The position numbers were made by a program, and so were the translations under genes. A DNA stretch of 64,000 nucleotides from positions 310,001 to 374,000 of the forward strand of contig NZ_JACHHG010000001.1 in the NCBI RefSeq assembly GCF_014202645.1, in the 5' to 3' direction. Below are positions 1 through 8,771 of the stretch, in pieces. How positions within the stretch are numbered: the first letter of the stretch is position 1; every line of letters starts with the position of its first letter. Under the pieces are notes generated by a model. That model worked only from the letters and a program-made list of their open reading frames with translations, did not search any database and had not been told where the DNA came from. Source of the stretch: Deinobacterium chartae (lineage in GTDB: Bacteria; Deinococcota; Deinococci; Deinococcales; Deinococcaceae).

Positions 1-463
1 TCGGCTCATCGAAGCGCTCCCGGCCCGAAGCTGCCAGGTTCACGATGCCCACCGGGCCCGCGCGGCCCAGCAACGGCACCGAGGCGTGCACCTCGAGGCC
101 GCGCCGGTCGCCGCTGGCGCTCTCCAGGCGGCTGCAGTGCACGATGTTCACCCCGGCATCGAGCCGCCCGTGGCGGTACAGCCACTGACAGTCGCAGCTG
201 CCCACGCACAGCGGACGCCCGCCGTCCTCGCCAAGGGCGGGCGGCAGGCCGGTCGTGCCGCTCAGCCGGAAACGGCCCGCCTGCGTCTCGCCCTCGTCCA
301 GAAAAATCCAGCCCGCCTCGAGGCCCAGCAGGTCCACCAGGCGGTCCAGGGCCTGCTGCGCGGCCGCCTCGAAGTCGGCTTCACGGTTGAGGACCTCGCC
401 GATGCTGCCCAGGGTAGCCAGTTCGCGCATGCGCCTCGAGGTGTCGGTTGGGTTGATGGCCAT
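1..463 (-). CDS. GAF-domain sensor protein, N-terminal part (cut by left edge)
   Basis: The reading frame opens at ATG 463 and runs off the left edge; 154 codons are visible. After about 12 residues comes a helix (MRELATLGSIGEVL) and then a GAF-like fold: an AAQQALDRLVDLLGLEAGWIF segment near residues 33-55 and a closing strand LEVHASVPLLGRAGPVGIVNL near the cut end. Such N-terminal GAF modules usually precede a histidine kinase or a diguanylate cyclase, but the output domain lies outside the window. Two cysteines in GSCDCQWLYRHG could matter for ligand or redox sensing; that is inference. A TACAAT box ends 7 nt before the ATG, inside the upstream gene, so a leaderless transcript of its own is likely. 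It is also only 5 bases after the upstream stop codon. Confidence 0.75.
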   Translation of the reverse strand, partial: MAINPTDTSRRMRELATLGSIGEVLNREADFEAAAQQALDRLVDLLGLEAGWIFLDEGETQAGRFRLSGTTGLPPALGEDGGRPLCVGSCDCQWLYRHGRLDAGVNIVHCSRLESASGDRRGLEVHASVPLLGRAGPVGIVNLAASGRERFDEP

Positions 464-468
464 CGCGC

Positions 469-837
469 CTATTGTAGAGCGCGGCGGTGCCACCACTCGC
501 GCCAGCGGCGCGGCAGGCCGGTGGCGTCCGGTTCGCCGGCACTCACCCCGGAGAGCTCGACCGCGCCGCCTGCGCCCCGGTAGCGCACCTGCCAGTGGAT
601 CACCCGCTGCTGCGGGGTATCAGCGAGCACCTCGCCCGCAAAACGCACGTCCTGCTGGTCTGCCAGCATCGCGCGCCAGTACGCCCGGACCGCCTCGCGG
701 CCACGCAAGGCTTCCCCGAACGGGTCTTCGCAGTACAGTACGTCCTGGGCGAACAGGGCGGCGGCCGCATCGGCGTCGCGCGACTCCCAGGCGGACTTCA
801 GGCGCGCCAGCCAGGCGTGCGCGTCCGGGGCGCTCAC
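469..837 (-). CDS. NTF2-like / SnoaL-like small protein
   Basis: About 122 residues with the cone-fold pattern of the NTF2/SnoaL superfamily: WLARLKSAWESRDADAAAALFAQD, then EDPFGEALRGREAVRAYWRAML, then strand-rich segments ending in WQVRYRG and the final WREWWHR. Members act as small-molecule isomerases, hydrolases or simple binding proteins; no substrate can be named. I chose the GTG at 837 because it overlaps the TGA of the QueA-like gene (GTGA), the arrangement used throughout this operon. An ATG at 846 is possible and would add three residues. The operon order is SDR, QueA-like, this gene, GAF sensor. Confidence 0.75.
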   Translation of the reverse strand: MSAPDAHAWLARLKSAWESRDADAAAALFAQDVLYCEDPFGEALRGREAVRAYWRAMLADQQDVRFAGEVLADTPQQRVIHWQVRYRGAGGAVELSGVSAGEPDATGLPRRWREWWHRRALQ

Positions 838-1886
838 AGCACCCATTCCCTGCTGCGCGCAGGCAGCAGCAGGTGGCTGTCCCCGAATTCGTGCCACAAG
901 TACCGCTCGCGCACCGCCTCGCGGTAAGCGCCCCGCACCATCTCCTCGCCTGCCAGAGCGTACAGCAGCGCCAGGTGGCTGGCGCGCGGATCGTGCAGAC
1001 CCGAAATCAGGCCGTTCACGCTGCTCACCGGCCGACCCGGGTGCAAAAAGCGTCGGGTGAAGCCCCGCGCGGGCCGCACGGCCCGCCCGTCCCAGGCCGA
1101 CTCGAGGGCCTTGACCACCGTGGTCCCCACGGCGATTACCCGCCGACCGGCAGCGCGCGCCGCGTTCACGGCCTGCGCCGCCGCGGCGTCCACCTCGAAA
1201 GCCTCCGGGTACAGCACGTGGTCCTCGAGGTTTTCCGTCTCTACCTCGAGGCTGCTGACCCCGGTGTGCAAGGTGATGCGGGCGAGCTCCACGCCGCGCG
1301 CGCGCAGGTCAGTCAGCACCCGGGAGGTAAAGGGCCGCGCGGCCGAGGGCATCTCGGCGCTGCCCGGACGGTCGGCGAACACGGTCTGGTATGCCCCCAG
1401 CGGGTATTGGCCCTCGAGGTAGCCGTAGCGGATCGGGGACCCGGAGCGGCGCATGGCTTCCCGCTCGTTCTCGAGGTGCACGAACCACAGCCGGGGAAGC
1501 CTTGGGAACGGCGCCAGGAAGCGCCCGCCCGTGCCGCCTACCAGGAAGCTCTGCTGCGGGCGCGGGGCTACCCCGCCCGGCTCGCTCGCGCTGCGGCGCG
1601 GCTCGGCCAACCACAGGCCCGGCCCGTAGCGGTTGGACAGGTTCAGCACAAAGCTGCCCGCCTCGCCCTGCGCCGCGAGCGAGGCGGGCAGGGTGGCGCT
1701 GCGGTTCACCACCAGCAGGTCCCCGGCCTCGAGGAAGTTGGCAAGGTTGGCAAAACGCGAGTGATGGTGCCCGTCGGGGGTACTGACCAGCAGCCGGACC
1801 GCGTCGCGCTCGCGGCCCAGGGCCTCGGCCGGGGCACGGGCTGCGAGCGCGGCCGGACGCTCGAACTCGAGGGCCGCAGCCTTCAC
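834..1886 (-). CDS. QueA-like S-adenosylmethionine:tRNA ribosyltransferase-isomerase family protein
   Basis: About 350 residues, close to the usual 340-360 of QueA, which adds a cyclopentene moiety from SAM to 7-aminomethyl-7-deazaguanine in tRNA during queuosine synthesis. Family landmarks are visible: the N-terminal FANLANFLEAGDLLVVNRSATLPASL segment, the ITLHTGVSSLEVE block in the place of the LHVGAGTF motif, RRVIAVGTTVVKALESA, and a C-terminal VNGLISGLHDPRASHLALLYALAG block. Several canonical QueA motifs are altered, and a related divergent paralogue occurs beside an SDR in some Actinobacteria and Deinococci. The true substrate may therefore differ from preQ1-tRNA. The GTG at 1886 overlaps the SDR stop as GTGA, and the upstream in-frame extension looks non-coding. 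No other queuosine genes lie in the window. Confidence 0.75.
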   Translation of the reverse strand: MKAAALEFERPAALAARAPAEALGRERDAVRLLVSTPDGHHHSRFANLANFLEAGDLLVVNRSATLPASLAAQGEAGSFVLNLSNRYGPGLWLAEPRRSASEPGGVAPRPQQSFLVGGTGGRFLAPFPRLPRLWFVHLENEREAMRRSGSPIRYGYLEGQYPLGAYQTVFADRPGSAEMPSAARPFTSRVLTDLRARGVELARITLHTGVSSLEVETENLEDHVLYPEAFEVDAAAAQAVNAARAAGRRVIAVGTTVVKALESAWDGRAVRPARGFTRRFLHPGRPVSSVNGLISGLHDPRASHLALLYALAGEEMVRGAYREAVRERYLWHEFGDSHLLLPARSREWVL

Positions 1887-2614
1887 GCGCTCACCTCGGG
1901 CATCAGTTCCCAGGTGTCGGCCTGCGCGCGGTAACGCTGACCGCTGACCTCGAGGGGGGCCTGGGAGAGCAGCCAGGTCCAAAACGGCAGGGTCACCTCG
2001 GGCAGCGGACGGTCCGAGATGTCCTCGCCGGGAAAGGCGTCCTGGTGCATGCGGGTTCGCAGGTCCCCGGGGTCCACGCTGACGACCCCCACGCCCCGGG
2101 GGCGCAGTTCGTTTGCCAGCGTCAGGCTGATCAGGTCCAGCGCCGCCTTGGAGGCACCGTAGCCGCCCCAGCCCGGGTAACCGCCCAGCGCGGCGTCGCT
2201 GGAGATGTTCACGATCAGGCCGCCGCGCGCTGCGAGGGCGTCTACGGCGGCCTGCACCAGGGCCAGCGGAGCGATCAGGTTGACGCGCAGCAGCGCCTCG
2301 AGTTCGGCCAGCGGGTACTGGGCCAGTGGGGGAAGCGGACTGGGCCCCAGCAGCGAGGCGTTGTTGACCAGCAGGTCGAGCCCGCCTGCCTCACGGGCTG
2401 CGCGGGCCAGCGAAACGCGGTGCGCGGGGTCGGCCACGTCTCCGGGCAGGGCCAGGGCCACGGCCCCCAGCTCGCGGGCTTTTTCGGCCGTGGCCTCGAG
2501 GTCGGTCCGGGTGCGGGCGGTCAGGATCAGGTCGTAACCCAGCAGGGCCAGGTGCAGCGCCAGCGTGCGGCCCAGGCCGCGGCCGGCTCCGGTAACGAGT
2601 GCAGTGCGGTTCAT
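1883..2614 (-). CDS. Short-chain dehydrogenase/reductase (SDR)
   Basis: A 243-residue classical SDR, probably cytoplasmic and NAD(P)H-dependent. The cofactor-binding motif TGAGRGLG is at residues 8-15, the NNAS motif follows DLLVNN near residue 86, and the catalytic Ser-Tyr-Lys set is seen in NISSDAALGG and YGASKAA. A purine-rich ribosome site (GGAGGA) lies 4-5 bases before the ATG, and a TACCGT box a little further upstream can serve as the -10 element. It is the first gene of a coupled series: its stop overlaps the GTG of the QueA-like gene. The pairing of an SDR with a QueA-like protein suggests a shared, unknown small-molecule or nucleoside modification pathway. The substrate cannot be read from the sequence. 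Confidence 0.85.
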   Translation of the reverse strand: MNRTALVTGAGRGLGRTLALHLALLGYDLILTARTRTDLEATAEKARELGAVALALPGDVADPAHRVSLARAAREAGGLDLLVNNASLLGPSPLPPLAQYPLAELEALLRVNLIAPLALVQAAVDALAARGGLIVNISSDAALGGYPGWGGYGASKAALDLISLTLANELRPRGVGVVSVDPGDLRTRMHQDAFPGEDISDRPLPEVTLPFWTWLLSQAPLEVSGQRYRAQADTWELMPEVSA

Positions 2615-2749
2615 GCGGTCCTCCTGCCCTCACGGTAGGCCGCAGCCCCGCCCCAGCGCGTCGGACCTGCGGGGTGGGGCGCGCTAGGACCAAAGACCTA
2701 GAGCCGCCCCGCCCGGGGCACTCCTCTTTTCAGAGCGGGTCCGCTCCGC

Positions 2750-3070
2750 TCAGCGAAAAGAACTGGCCTGCACGCCCGGGGGCACCAGTCGCTGCGTGCG
2801 CACCAGCAGTTCGCCCAGTTCCTCGAGGCCGCAAAAGGCGTACCATCCGGCCCGGCCATCCAGCGCGCAGTACAGTTGCAAGCTGCCTTGCTCGAGCCGC
2901 AGGTACAAAGCCCCTACCCGGGCCAGCACCTCACCGGAACCAGGGGCCTCGAGGTAGTCGGTCATGCCGGGTTCGACCCGCAACTCGCTGCGCAGGCGGC
3001 GTGCGAGCGCCTCGCGCTGCTGGAACTGGGCACGCAGGTCACGGGATGGGGGGCTGAGACGCAAGTCCAT
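2750..3070 (-). CDS. Hypothetical protein, 106 aa
   Basis: I do not recognise this protein. It starts at ATG 3070 with a good ribosome site (GAGGAGCG) 4-5 bases upstream, which is better than the longer in-frame extension. The N-terminal third is a charged helix (RAQFQQREALARRLRSELRVE). The rest is strand-like (VLARVGALYLRLEQGSLQLYCALDG, WYAFCGLEELGELL), as in small ligand-binding or immunity-like proteins. It has no signal peptide or membrane segment and is flanked on both sides by minus-strand genes without coupling. The call as a real gene rests on codon usage and the ribosome site. Confidence 0.65.
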   Translation of the reverse strand: MDLRLSPPSRDLRAQFQQREALARRLRSELRVEPGMTDYLEAPGSGEVLARVGALYLRLEQGSLQLYCALDGRAGWYAFCGLEELGELLVRTQRLVPPGVQASSFR

Positions 3071-3225
3071 GGTCGCTCCTCGCCGAGTGGGCTTTGCCTT
3101 CAGTGTGGACCGCTTGTGTGACCGGCACATCAGCCCGTGTTGGGTCAGGCGTTGCCGTTTGCCCGACGGCCGCGTGCGTGTTGCCCGCTGAGATCTTATC
3201 CCCTGCTCGTGAAATTATTGTTTAA

Positions 3226-3993
3226 CTAGCGGACGAAGATCAGGCGCGCGACCACCAGCAGCACGATCCCCAGGTACACGACCTTGACGAACGCACTTCC
3301 GCGCAGAATCGCGAGCCGCGCTCCCAGCGCCGCCCCCAGCGCGTTGGCGATTCCCATCGGCAGGCCGATGGCAAAAATCATCTTGCCCGAAAGCAAGAAG
3401 GTCACGAACGCGCCCGCGTTGGTCGCAAAGTTGATGACCTTGGCGTTGCCGCTGCCGACCACGAAGTCAAAGCGCAGGTAGCGCACGAACAGGAACATCA
3501 GAAAAGTCCCGGTTCCCGGACCGAAAAATCCGTCATACATCCCGATCAGGAGCGCTCCTACCCCACCGATCAGCAGGGTGCGGGGGGTCAGGCCCTCGTA
3601 ACGGTTCTCGAGGCCCAGGCGCTTGTTGGTCACCACCAGGATGCCCACCATCAAGATCAGTCCGGCGATCAAGAGGCGAAACGCCTCGTCGTTGTGGAAA
3701 CCCAGCACCAGATGCGCTCCCAGCGCACTTCCCAAGACCGCCACCACCGCCATCCTCGAGGCCAGTGCCAGGTCCACCTTGCCCTTGCGCACGAACTGCC
3801 ACGAGGAGCTGGCCGAACCGAAGATCGCCAGCAGTTTGTTGGTAGCCACCACGTTGGCCGGTGGCAACCCCATCCAGTACAGGGCGGGCAGGGTGATGAC
3901 GCCACCGCCGCCCGCGATGGCGTCGATCATTCCAGCGAGAAAGGCGAGCGGGATGCCCAGCAGCAGGGCGTGAAACAGGTCAAAATCTGGCAC
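3226..3993 (-). CDS. TauE/SafE (TSUP) family membrane permease
   Basis: A 255-residue integral membrane protein with about eight hydrophobic segments. The family signature [18 protein letters not shown] lies near residues 20-38, and the second repeat carries [21 protein letters not shown], including the G[11 protein letters not shown] motif. TSUP proteins are thought to move sulfite, sulfoacetate or related organic anions across the inner membrane. The GTG start at 3993 lies 6 nt after a TAAGCT box (4000-4005 on this strand), so a leaderless transcript is likely even though an epimerase gene ends only 26 bases upstream. The substrate is unknown. The CstB-like sulfur gene lies about 50 kb away and gives no direct link. 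Confidence 0.9.
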   Translation of the reverse strand: MPDFDLFHALLLGIPLAFLAGMIDAIAGGGGVITLPALYWMGLPPANVVATNKLLAIFGSASSSWQFVRKGKVDLALASRMAVVAVLGSALGAHLVLGFHNDEAFRLLIAGLILMVGILVVTNKRLGLENRYEGLTPRTLLIGGVGALLIGMYDGFFGPGTGTFLMFLFVRYLRFDFVVGSGNAKVINFATNAGAFVTFLLSGKMIFAIGLPMGIANALGAALGARLAILRGSAFVKVVYLGIVLLVVARLIFVR

Positions 3994-4019
3994 CCGCGCA
4001 GCTTACACCCTCGGCGCGC

Positions 4020-5003
4020 TCAGCCGTGGCGCGCAGTCCAGGCATCCAGCACTTCGCGCTCCCGCTCCGGAGACAGCGCCCAACGAAACTCCTCCGCGCC
4101 CCTCGAGCGGTCCCAGTTGAGGGTGTCAAGCACCGTCTCCCCCAGCGGGCGTACCGGCATGCCCGCCGCCAGCGCCCGCGCGCTCGAGACGCGGGTGAGG
4201 CCCGCATCGGGCCCCTCGGGAATCCACATCGGCAGGTCCACCCAGGGCCGCACACCCTGCTCGGCGAGAAAAGCCTCGTCGGCCCAGATAAAGCGCGCCT
4301 CGGCGCCGCTGGCAAGGCGGGCCGCCTCGAGCAGGTCGCCCCACAGCTCGGGCGGCCGCACCGCGTTGAAGGTGCCGTCATGCTGCTTCTCGACCAGGTG
4401 CAGCGCAAAAGCCGCCAGATCGCGCACGTCCACGTACTGGAAGCGCCCGCCCGGCCGTCCGGGAGCGAGCACCTCGCCGCCCAGGTCAACGCGGTGCGGC
4501 CAGTAGGTAAAGCGGTCGGTGGGATCGAACGGTCCGGCCACCAGTCCGGGCCGCACCACCGCGCAGCGCTCCCCGAAAGCCGCGCGCACCTCCTGCTCGC
4601 ACAGCGCTTTGAGCGGCCCGTAGGTGGCCCCGGTCACCTCCTCCACCGTCTCGTCCTCGAGGGTCCCAACCGGGCTGTCCTCGTCCGGCGCGTCGGTTCC
4701 GGGCGCGTAGACCGAGATGGTGGAGATGAACAGGTAAAAGTCGCTGCGGTCCCGCAGCAGTTGCGCGCTGTTGCGCACAAAGCGCGGCACGTAGCCCGAG
4801 ACGTCGATCACCGCGTCAAAGCGGCGGTTTTCCAGCGCACTCAGGTCGCCCGTACGGTCTCCCAAGATGCGCTCGACCTCGGGAAAGAGCTGGCTTCCGG
4901 TCCGGCCGCGGTTGAAGGTAGCCACGCGGTGACCGTTTGCCAGCGCAGCCTCGACGATGTGGCGGCCGACGAACTGACCGCCTCCCAGCACCAGGATGTC
5001 CAT
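4020..5003 (-). CDS. NAD-dependent epimerase/dehydratase family protein
   Basis: About 327 residues of the extended SDR fold. The N-terminus MDILVLGGGQFVGRHIVEAAL holds a variant G-x-x-G-x-x-G nucleotide site, followed by VATFNRGRT, the NADP-type region seen in the chloroplast RNA-binding CSP41-like and isoflavone-reductase-like branch. The Y-x-x-x-K region is TYGPLKALCE near residue 140. RFQYVDVRDLAAFALHLVE and a C-terminal VLDTLNWDRSRG complete the family pattern. The substrate is unknown; sugar-nucleotide or quinone chemistry is possible. ATG 5003 starts the conserved core, and an upstream ATG at 5018 would add five residues. The gene is divergent from the BTAD regulator across about 230 bases. 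Confidence 0.8.
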   Translation of the reverse strand: MDILVLGGGQFVGRHIVEAALANGHRVATFNRGRTGSQLFPEVERILGDRTGDLSALENRRFDAVIDVSGYVPRFVRNSAQLLRDRSDFYLFISTISVYAPGTDAPDEDSPVGTLEDETVEEVTGATYGPLKALCEQEVRAAFGERCAVVRPGLVAGPFDPTDRFTYWPHRVDLGGEVLAPGRPGGRFQYVDVRDLAAFALHLVEKQHDGTFNAVRPPELWGDLLEAARLASGAEARFIWADEAFLAEQGVRPWVDLPMWIPEGPDAGLTRVSSARALAAGMPVRPLGETVLDTLNWDRSRGAEEFRWALSPEREREVLDAWTARHG

Positions 5004-5248
5004 GTGGCATTCAATCATGCGGACCCCACAGGCCGCATAAGCCAAACCACGTATCGGAAAACCGCTACCCCGGCAACCCGCTAGCGCCCTGTGCGCCCCC
5101 AAGCGCTGCACGCCGTCTCGGAGCGGTCTCCGGTTACGGATCGGGCCGGGAAGTGCGGGCAGAAATGTTACCGGTATGCGGCAAGACGGGCAGGTACGGA
5201 CCGCGTACGCAGTACTTCTGCGACACACGTTTTGCTAAGCTGAACGCA

Positions 5249-7285
5249 ATGTCCGAGTACTGGCAGCTGAAGGCCCTGGGTCGCCCTCACCTGCTGACCC
5301 CTGCCGGAGAGCCCCTGCGCACCGAACGCAAGGCCCTCGCACTGCTCACCTACCTGATCCTCGAGGGCCCCACGCCCCGCTCGCGGCTGGCCGGGCTGCT
5401 GTGGCCCGATACGACCGAAACGGTCGCGCGCAACAATCTGGTGCACCTGCTGCGCCGCATGCGCCGCGCGCACGGCACCGACCTGGTGCGGGCCAACGGA
5501 CGGCAGATCCTCGAGGTTGATCCGCAGCTGCGCAGCGATCTCGACGTGGAACCGGCCCCGCCCGAAGAGGACTCCTCACGCGACGCTCCCCTGCTCGAGC
5601 ACCTCGAACTCGACGACTGTCCGGACCTGACCGAGTGGCTCGAGGCGCAGCGCGAACGCTGGCGACAGCGGCGGATCGCCGGACTGACCGAGCGGGCCCA
5701 GGCCCTCGAGGACGCGGGAGAGCTGCGCGCCGCCCTGACGCTGACCGGGCGTCTGCTCGAACTCGCGCCGCTGTCCGAGGAAGCGTACCGCCGCGCCATG
5801 CGGCTGCATTACCTGCTGGGCGACCGCGCAGCGGCACAGGCAGCCTTTTTGCAGTGCCAGGAACTGCTCGAACGCGAACTGGGATACCCGCCGATGCCCG
5901 AGACTGTGGCCCTGGCGCGCGACATTTCCCGCGGAACGCTGCCGGATCCGCCCCCCGTCCGGCGCACTGCCATTCCGGTCTCGGTGCTGCGTCCCCCGAC
6001 GCTCATCGGGCGCCAGGAAGCCTGGGAACGCATGCAGCGGGCCTGGGATCAGGGGCAGTTCATCATCATCACCGGCGAACCTGGCATCGGTAAGACCCGT
6101 TTGATCACCGACTTCGCCCGCTCCAAGGGAGCGGCGCTGTTCCTCGAGGCGCGTCCGGGCGACGCGACGATTCCGTACTCGACCACCGCCCGCCACGTGC
6201 GCGGCATTTTCGCCCACGCGCCCGACCTGCCCGAACGGCTGCCCGCGTGGGCGCAGCAGGCCCTTTCCGAACTGCTGCCCGACGTTTACCCCCAGCACGC
6301 CCGCGCACGCCCGCCGCAGGGCCGACTGGTCCAGGCGGTCCAACTGGCCTTCCAACTGGGCCTCGAGGGCGTGGCGGCCTGCGTATACGACGATATCCAG
6401 TACGCCGACTCGGCCTCGATCGAGGTGGGCTTCCAGCTGGTCTCCAACGCCTTTCCGCTGGGCCGACCCGGCGGGATCGTGCCCTGGATCTGCTGTTACC
6501 GCAGCGGAGAACTCAGCGCGTACACCGCCGACGTCTACGAGCGCCTGATCGAGGCGGGCCAGGCCACCCAGATCGACCTGGCTCCGCTCGGCCCGGCGGA
6601 CATCTCCCAGCTCATAACGGACCTTGAAGTGCCCGAACTCGCCCTGCAGTCTGCCCAGCTGGCCCGCTTCACCGGTGGAAACCCGCTGTTCGTGCTCGAG
6701 ACGGTCAAAGATGTCCTCGAGTCCGGCGCGAACGCTCCGCAGCTGCGGGCGACGCCCCGGGTGTCTCAGCTCATCTCGCGGCGGCTCGAACGGCTCTCGC
6801 TGGGAGCGCTGCACGCCGCACGCGCGGCAGCGGTGCTGCAAAGCGACTTTCGCCTCGAACTGGTCGCCGAAGTGCTCGGCATGAGCCTGCTCGAGGTCGC
6901 AGCTGCCTGGGAGGAACTCGAGGCGGCGCAGGTCATGGTCGGGGAGCGCTTCAGCCACGACCTGGTGTTCGAGACCGTGCGCATGGGCCTGCCCGAAACC
7001 GAGCGGAAGCTGCTCAACCGCAGCGCGGCCCGGGCGCTGGCGCGCGCCGGGGCCAGCCCGGCCCGCATCGCTCAGCACTGGCGGGCCGGCGGGGACCTCG
7101 AGCAGGCCGCCGCCTGGAGCTTGCAGGCGGGCACCTGGGCCGAGGCTGCCCAGCGCGCCCGCGAGGCCGAGGAACACTACGCCCTGGCCGCCCGCGACCT
7201 CGAGGGAGGTCCGTCCCAGCTGTCGTACCAAGAAGCGTTGACCCTGCTGCAGGGCGCGCGGGCGCAGGGGCGGCAGGGGACATAA
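5249..7285 (+). CDS. BTAD/AAA-type transcriptional regulator (SARP-like ATPase)
   Basis: About 678 residues. Residues 1-90 form a winged-helix OmpR/SARP-like DNA-binding domain (WQLKALGRPHLLTPAGEPL, then ARNNLVHLLRRMRRAHGTD). Residues 100-235 form the helical BTAD domain, with a typical AYRRAMRLHYLLGDRAAAQAAF stretch. A STAND-type ATPase follows, with Walker A GEPGIGKTR near residue 279 and a Walker-B-like VYDDIQYAD. The C-terminus is helical and TPR-like but shorter than in the paralogue at the right edge. Such proteins integrate a ligand or stress signal and activate neighbouring operons. A TAAGCT box (5236-5241) ends 7 nt before the ATG, predicting a leaderless mRNA. The in-frame extension upstream of 5249 lacks coding character. 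Confidence 0.85.
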   Translation: MSEYWQLKALGRPHLLTPAGEPLRTERKALALLTYLILEGPTPRSRLAGLLWPDTTETVARNNLVHLLRRMRRAHGTDLVRANGRQILEVDPQLRSDLDVEPAPPEEDSSRDAPLLEHLELDDCPDLTEWLEAQRERWRQRRIAGLTERAQALEDAGELRAALTLTGRLLELAPLSEEAYRRAMRLHYLLGDRAAAQAAFLQCQELLERELGYPPMPETVALARDISRGTLPDPPPVRRTAIPVSVLRPPTLIGRQEAWERMQRAWDQGQFIIITGEPGIGKTRLITDFARSKGAALFLEARPGDATIPYSTTARHVRGIFAHAPDLPERLPAWAQQALSELLPDVYPQHARARPPQGRLVQAVQLAFQLGLEGVAACVYDDIQYADSASIEVGFQLVSNAFPLGRPGGIVPWICCYRSGELSAYTADVYERLIEAGQATQIDLAPLGPADISQLITDLEVPELALQSAQLARFTGGNPLFVLETVKDVLESGANAPQLRATPRVSQLISRRLERLSLGALHAARAAAVLQSDFRLELVAEVLGMSLLEVAAAWEELEAAQVMVGERFSHDLVFETVRMGLPETERKLLNRSAARALARAGASPARIAQHWRAGGDLEQAAAWSLQAGTWAEAAQRAREAEEHYALAARDLEGGPSQLSYQEALTLLQGARAQGRQGT

Positions 7286-7301
7286 GCGCTCATGGGCGCA
7301 C

Positions 7302-8771
7302 TCAGGCCACAGATTCGCGCAACCGTGCCTTGAGAACCTTGCCGCTGGCATTGCGCGGCAGGGCCTGAACCACCCGCAGCAGGCGCGGCAGCTTGTAGGC
7401 GGCCAGGTGGGCGCCGAGGTGGCTGCGCAGCGCCTCGAGCGAGGGTGCCTCGCCGCGCGGAACGATCACCGCGCACACGCTCTCGCCCCACTCGGGATGC
7501 GGGACGCCGACCACCGCCGCGTCGGCCACCTGCGGATGCGTGAGCAGCAGGTCCTCGAGTTCGCGCGGATAAACGTTCACCCCGCCCGAGATGATCAGGT
7601 CCTTCTTGCGGTCCACAATCCACAGGTAACCGTCGGCGTCGCGCCGCGCCAGATCGCCGGTGCGCAGCCAGCCCCGGGCATCGAGCACCTCGCGGGTCAA
7701 GTCGGGCCGCCCCCGGTAACCGCGCATGGTGCTCTCCGTGCGCAGGGCGATCTCTCCGACCTCGCCCACGGGCACCTCGGCTCCGGCATCGTCGATCAGT
7801 CGCAGTTCGGCGTTGAGCATGGCCCGCCACCCGATCGATCCCGCCTTGTGGGCGTGGTCGGCGTCGTGCAGCATGGTGCCGTTCGGTCCGGCCTCGGTCA
7901 GGCCGTACACGCCCATCCAGCGTCCGCCCAGCCGTGCGCGCAGACCGCGCACCTGCGCTGCGCTGATGCCCGCCCCGCCATAGATCCAGGCCTTCACTGC
8001 GCTCAGGTCAAGGTCCACACCGTCCTGAGCGGCGGCCAGCAGGTACGCGACCGGCGCGGCAAAGGCGTGCGTGACGCGGTGACCTGCGGCCACCTCGAGA
8101 AAAGCCCGTGGGGTAGCCGGGTCAAAGCTGCCGACCACCTGTGTGGCCCCGGCCAGGAAAGATCCCAGGGCCATCAGATGCAGCGGAGCCGAGTGGGTGA
8201 GCGGCATCAGCTGCATCACCACGTCGCGCGGCGCGATCGCGGCGTCCAGGACGATCCCCCAGCCCGCCGCCAGCGCGGCGCGGTGGCTGAACTCGACGCC
8301 CTTGGGCTGCCCGGTGGTTCCCGAGGTGTACAGCACGTCGCACAGATCGTTCTCGTCCGCCGCCGCCTCGCGGGGGCTTTCCTCTGCGCCCTCGAGCAGG
8401 GCTGCGACCGGCAGTCGCGCGAAGTCCCCGGGCAGCAGGGCCTCGAGGTCCGGCTGGGTCAGCGCCAGGGCGGCGCCGCTGTCTTGCAAGATCCGCTCGA
8501 CCTCGGGCGCACCGAGGCGCACGTTGACCAGCACGCTCACCATTCCGGCCCTCGAGACGGCCAGATAGGCCAACAGGAAGTCCGTGTGGTTGGACAGCAG
8601 CAGGGCGACCGCCGCGCGCTCGGGCAGACGGCGCTGCAAGGAGGCGGCCGCGCGGCTCACCCGGCGGTCCGCCTCCGCAAAACCGCAGGCGTGCGTGCCG
8701 TCGGCCATCACCCAGGCGAGGTCGTGCGGCTGCCTGCGGGCGGTCCGGGCAAACACCTGATCAACGCGCAC
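7302..8771 (-). CDS. AMP-dependent acyl-CoA synthetase/ligase
   Basis: About 489 residues of the ANL superfamily, which activates carboxylic acids as acyl-adenylates and transfers them to CoA. The P-loop YTSGTTGQPKG, the VYGLTEAGPNG motif, the hinge TGDLARRDADGYLWIVDRKKD and the C-terminal catalytic lysine segment LPRNASGKVLK are all present. The GTG at 8771 has a strong ribosome site (GAGGAGG) at good spacing and overlaps the dehydrogenase stop by 11 bases. A TTG at 8789 is the alternative. It is the last gene of the MerR-dehydrogenase-ligase operon, so its substrate is likely a fatty, aryl or branched-chain acid feeding beta-oxidation. Confidence 0.9.
   Translation of the reverse strand: MRVDQVFARTARRQPHDLAWVMADGTHACGFAEADRRVSRAAASLQRRLPERAAVALLLSNHTDFLLAYLAVSRAGMVSVLVNVRLGAPEVERILQDSGAALALTQPDLEALLPGDFARLPVAALLEGAEESPREAAADENDLCDVLYTSGTTGQPKGVEFSHRAALAAGWGIVLDAAIAPRDVVMQLMPLTHSAPLHLMALGSFLAGATQVVGSFDPATPRAFLEVAAGHRVTHAFAAPVAYLLAAAQDGVDLDLSAVKAWIYGGAGISAAQVRGLRARLGGRWMGVYGLTEAGPNGTMLHDADHAHKAGSIGWRAMLNAELRLIDDAGAEVPVGEVGEIALRTESTMRGYRGRPDLTREVLDARGWLRTGDLARRDADGYLWIVDRKKDLIISGGVNVYPRELEDLLLTHPQVADAAVVGVPHPEWGESVCAVIVPRGEAPSLEALRSHLGAHLAAYKLPRLLRVVQALPRNASGKVLKARLRESVA

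Noticed and set aside
5576-7351. Minus-strand frame of about 591 codons over the BTAD regulator
   Set aside because: No recognisable motif and typical GC-shadow composition.
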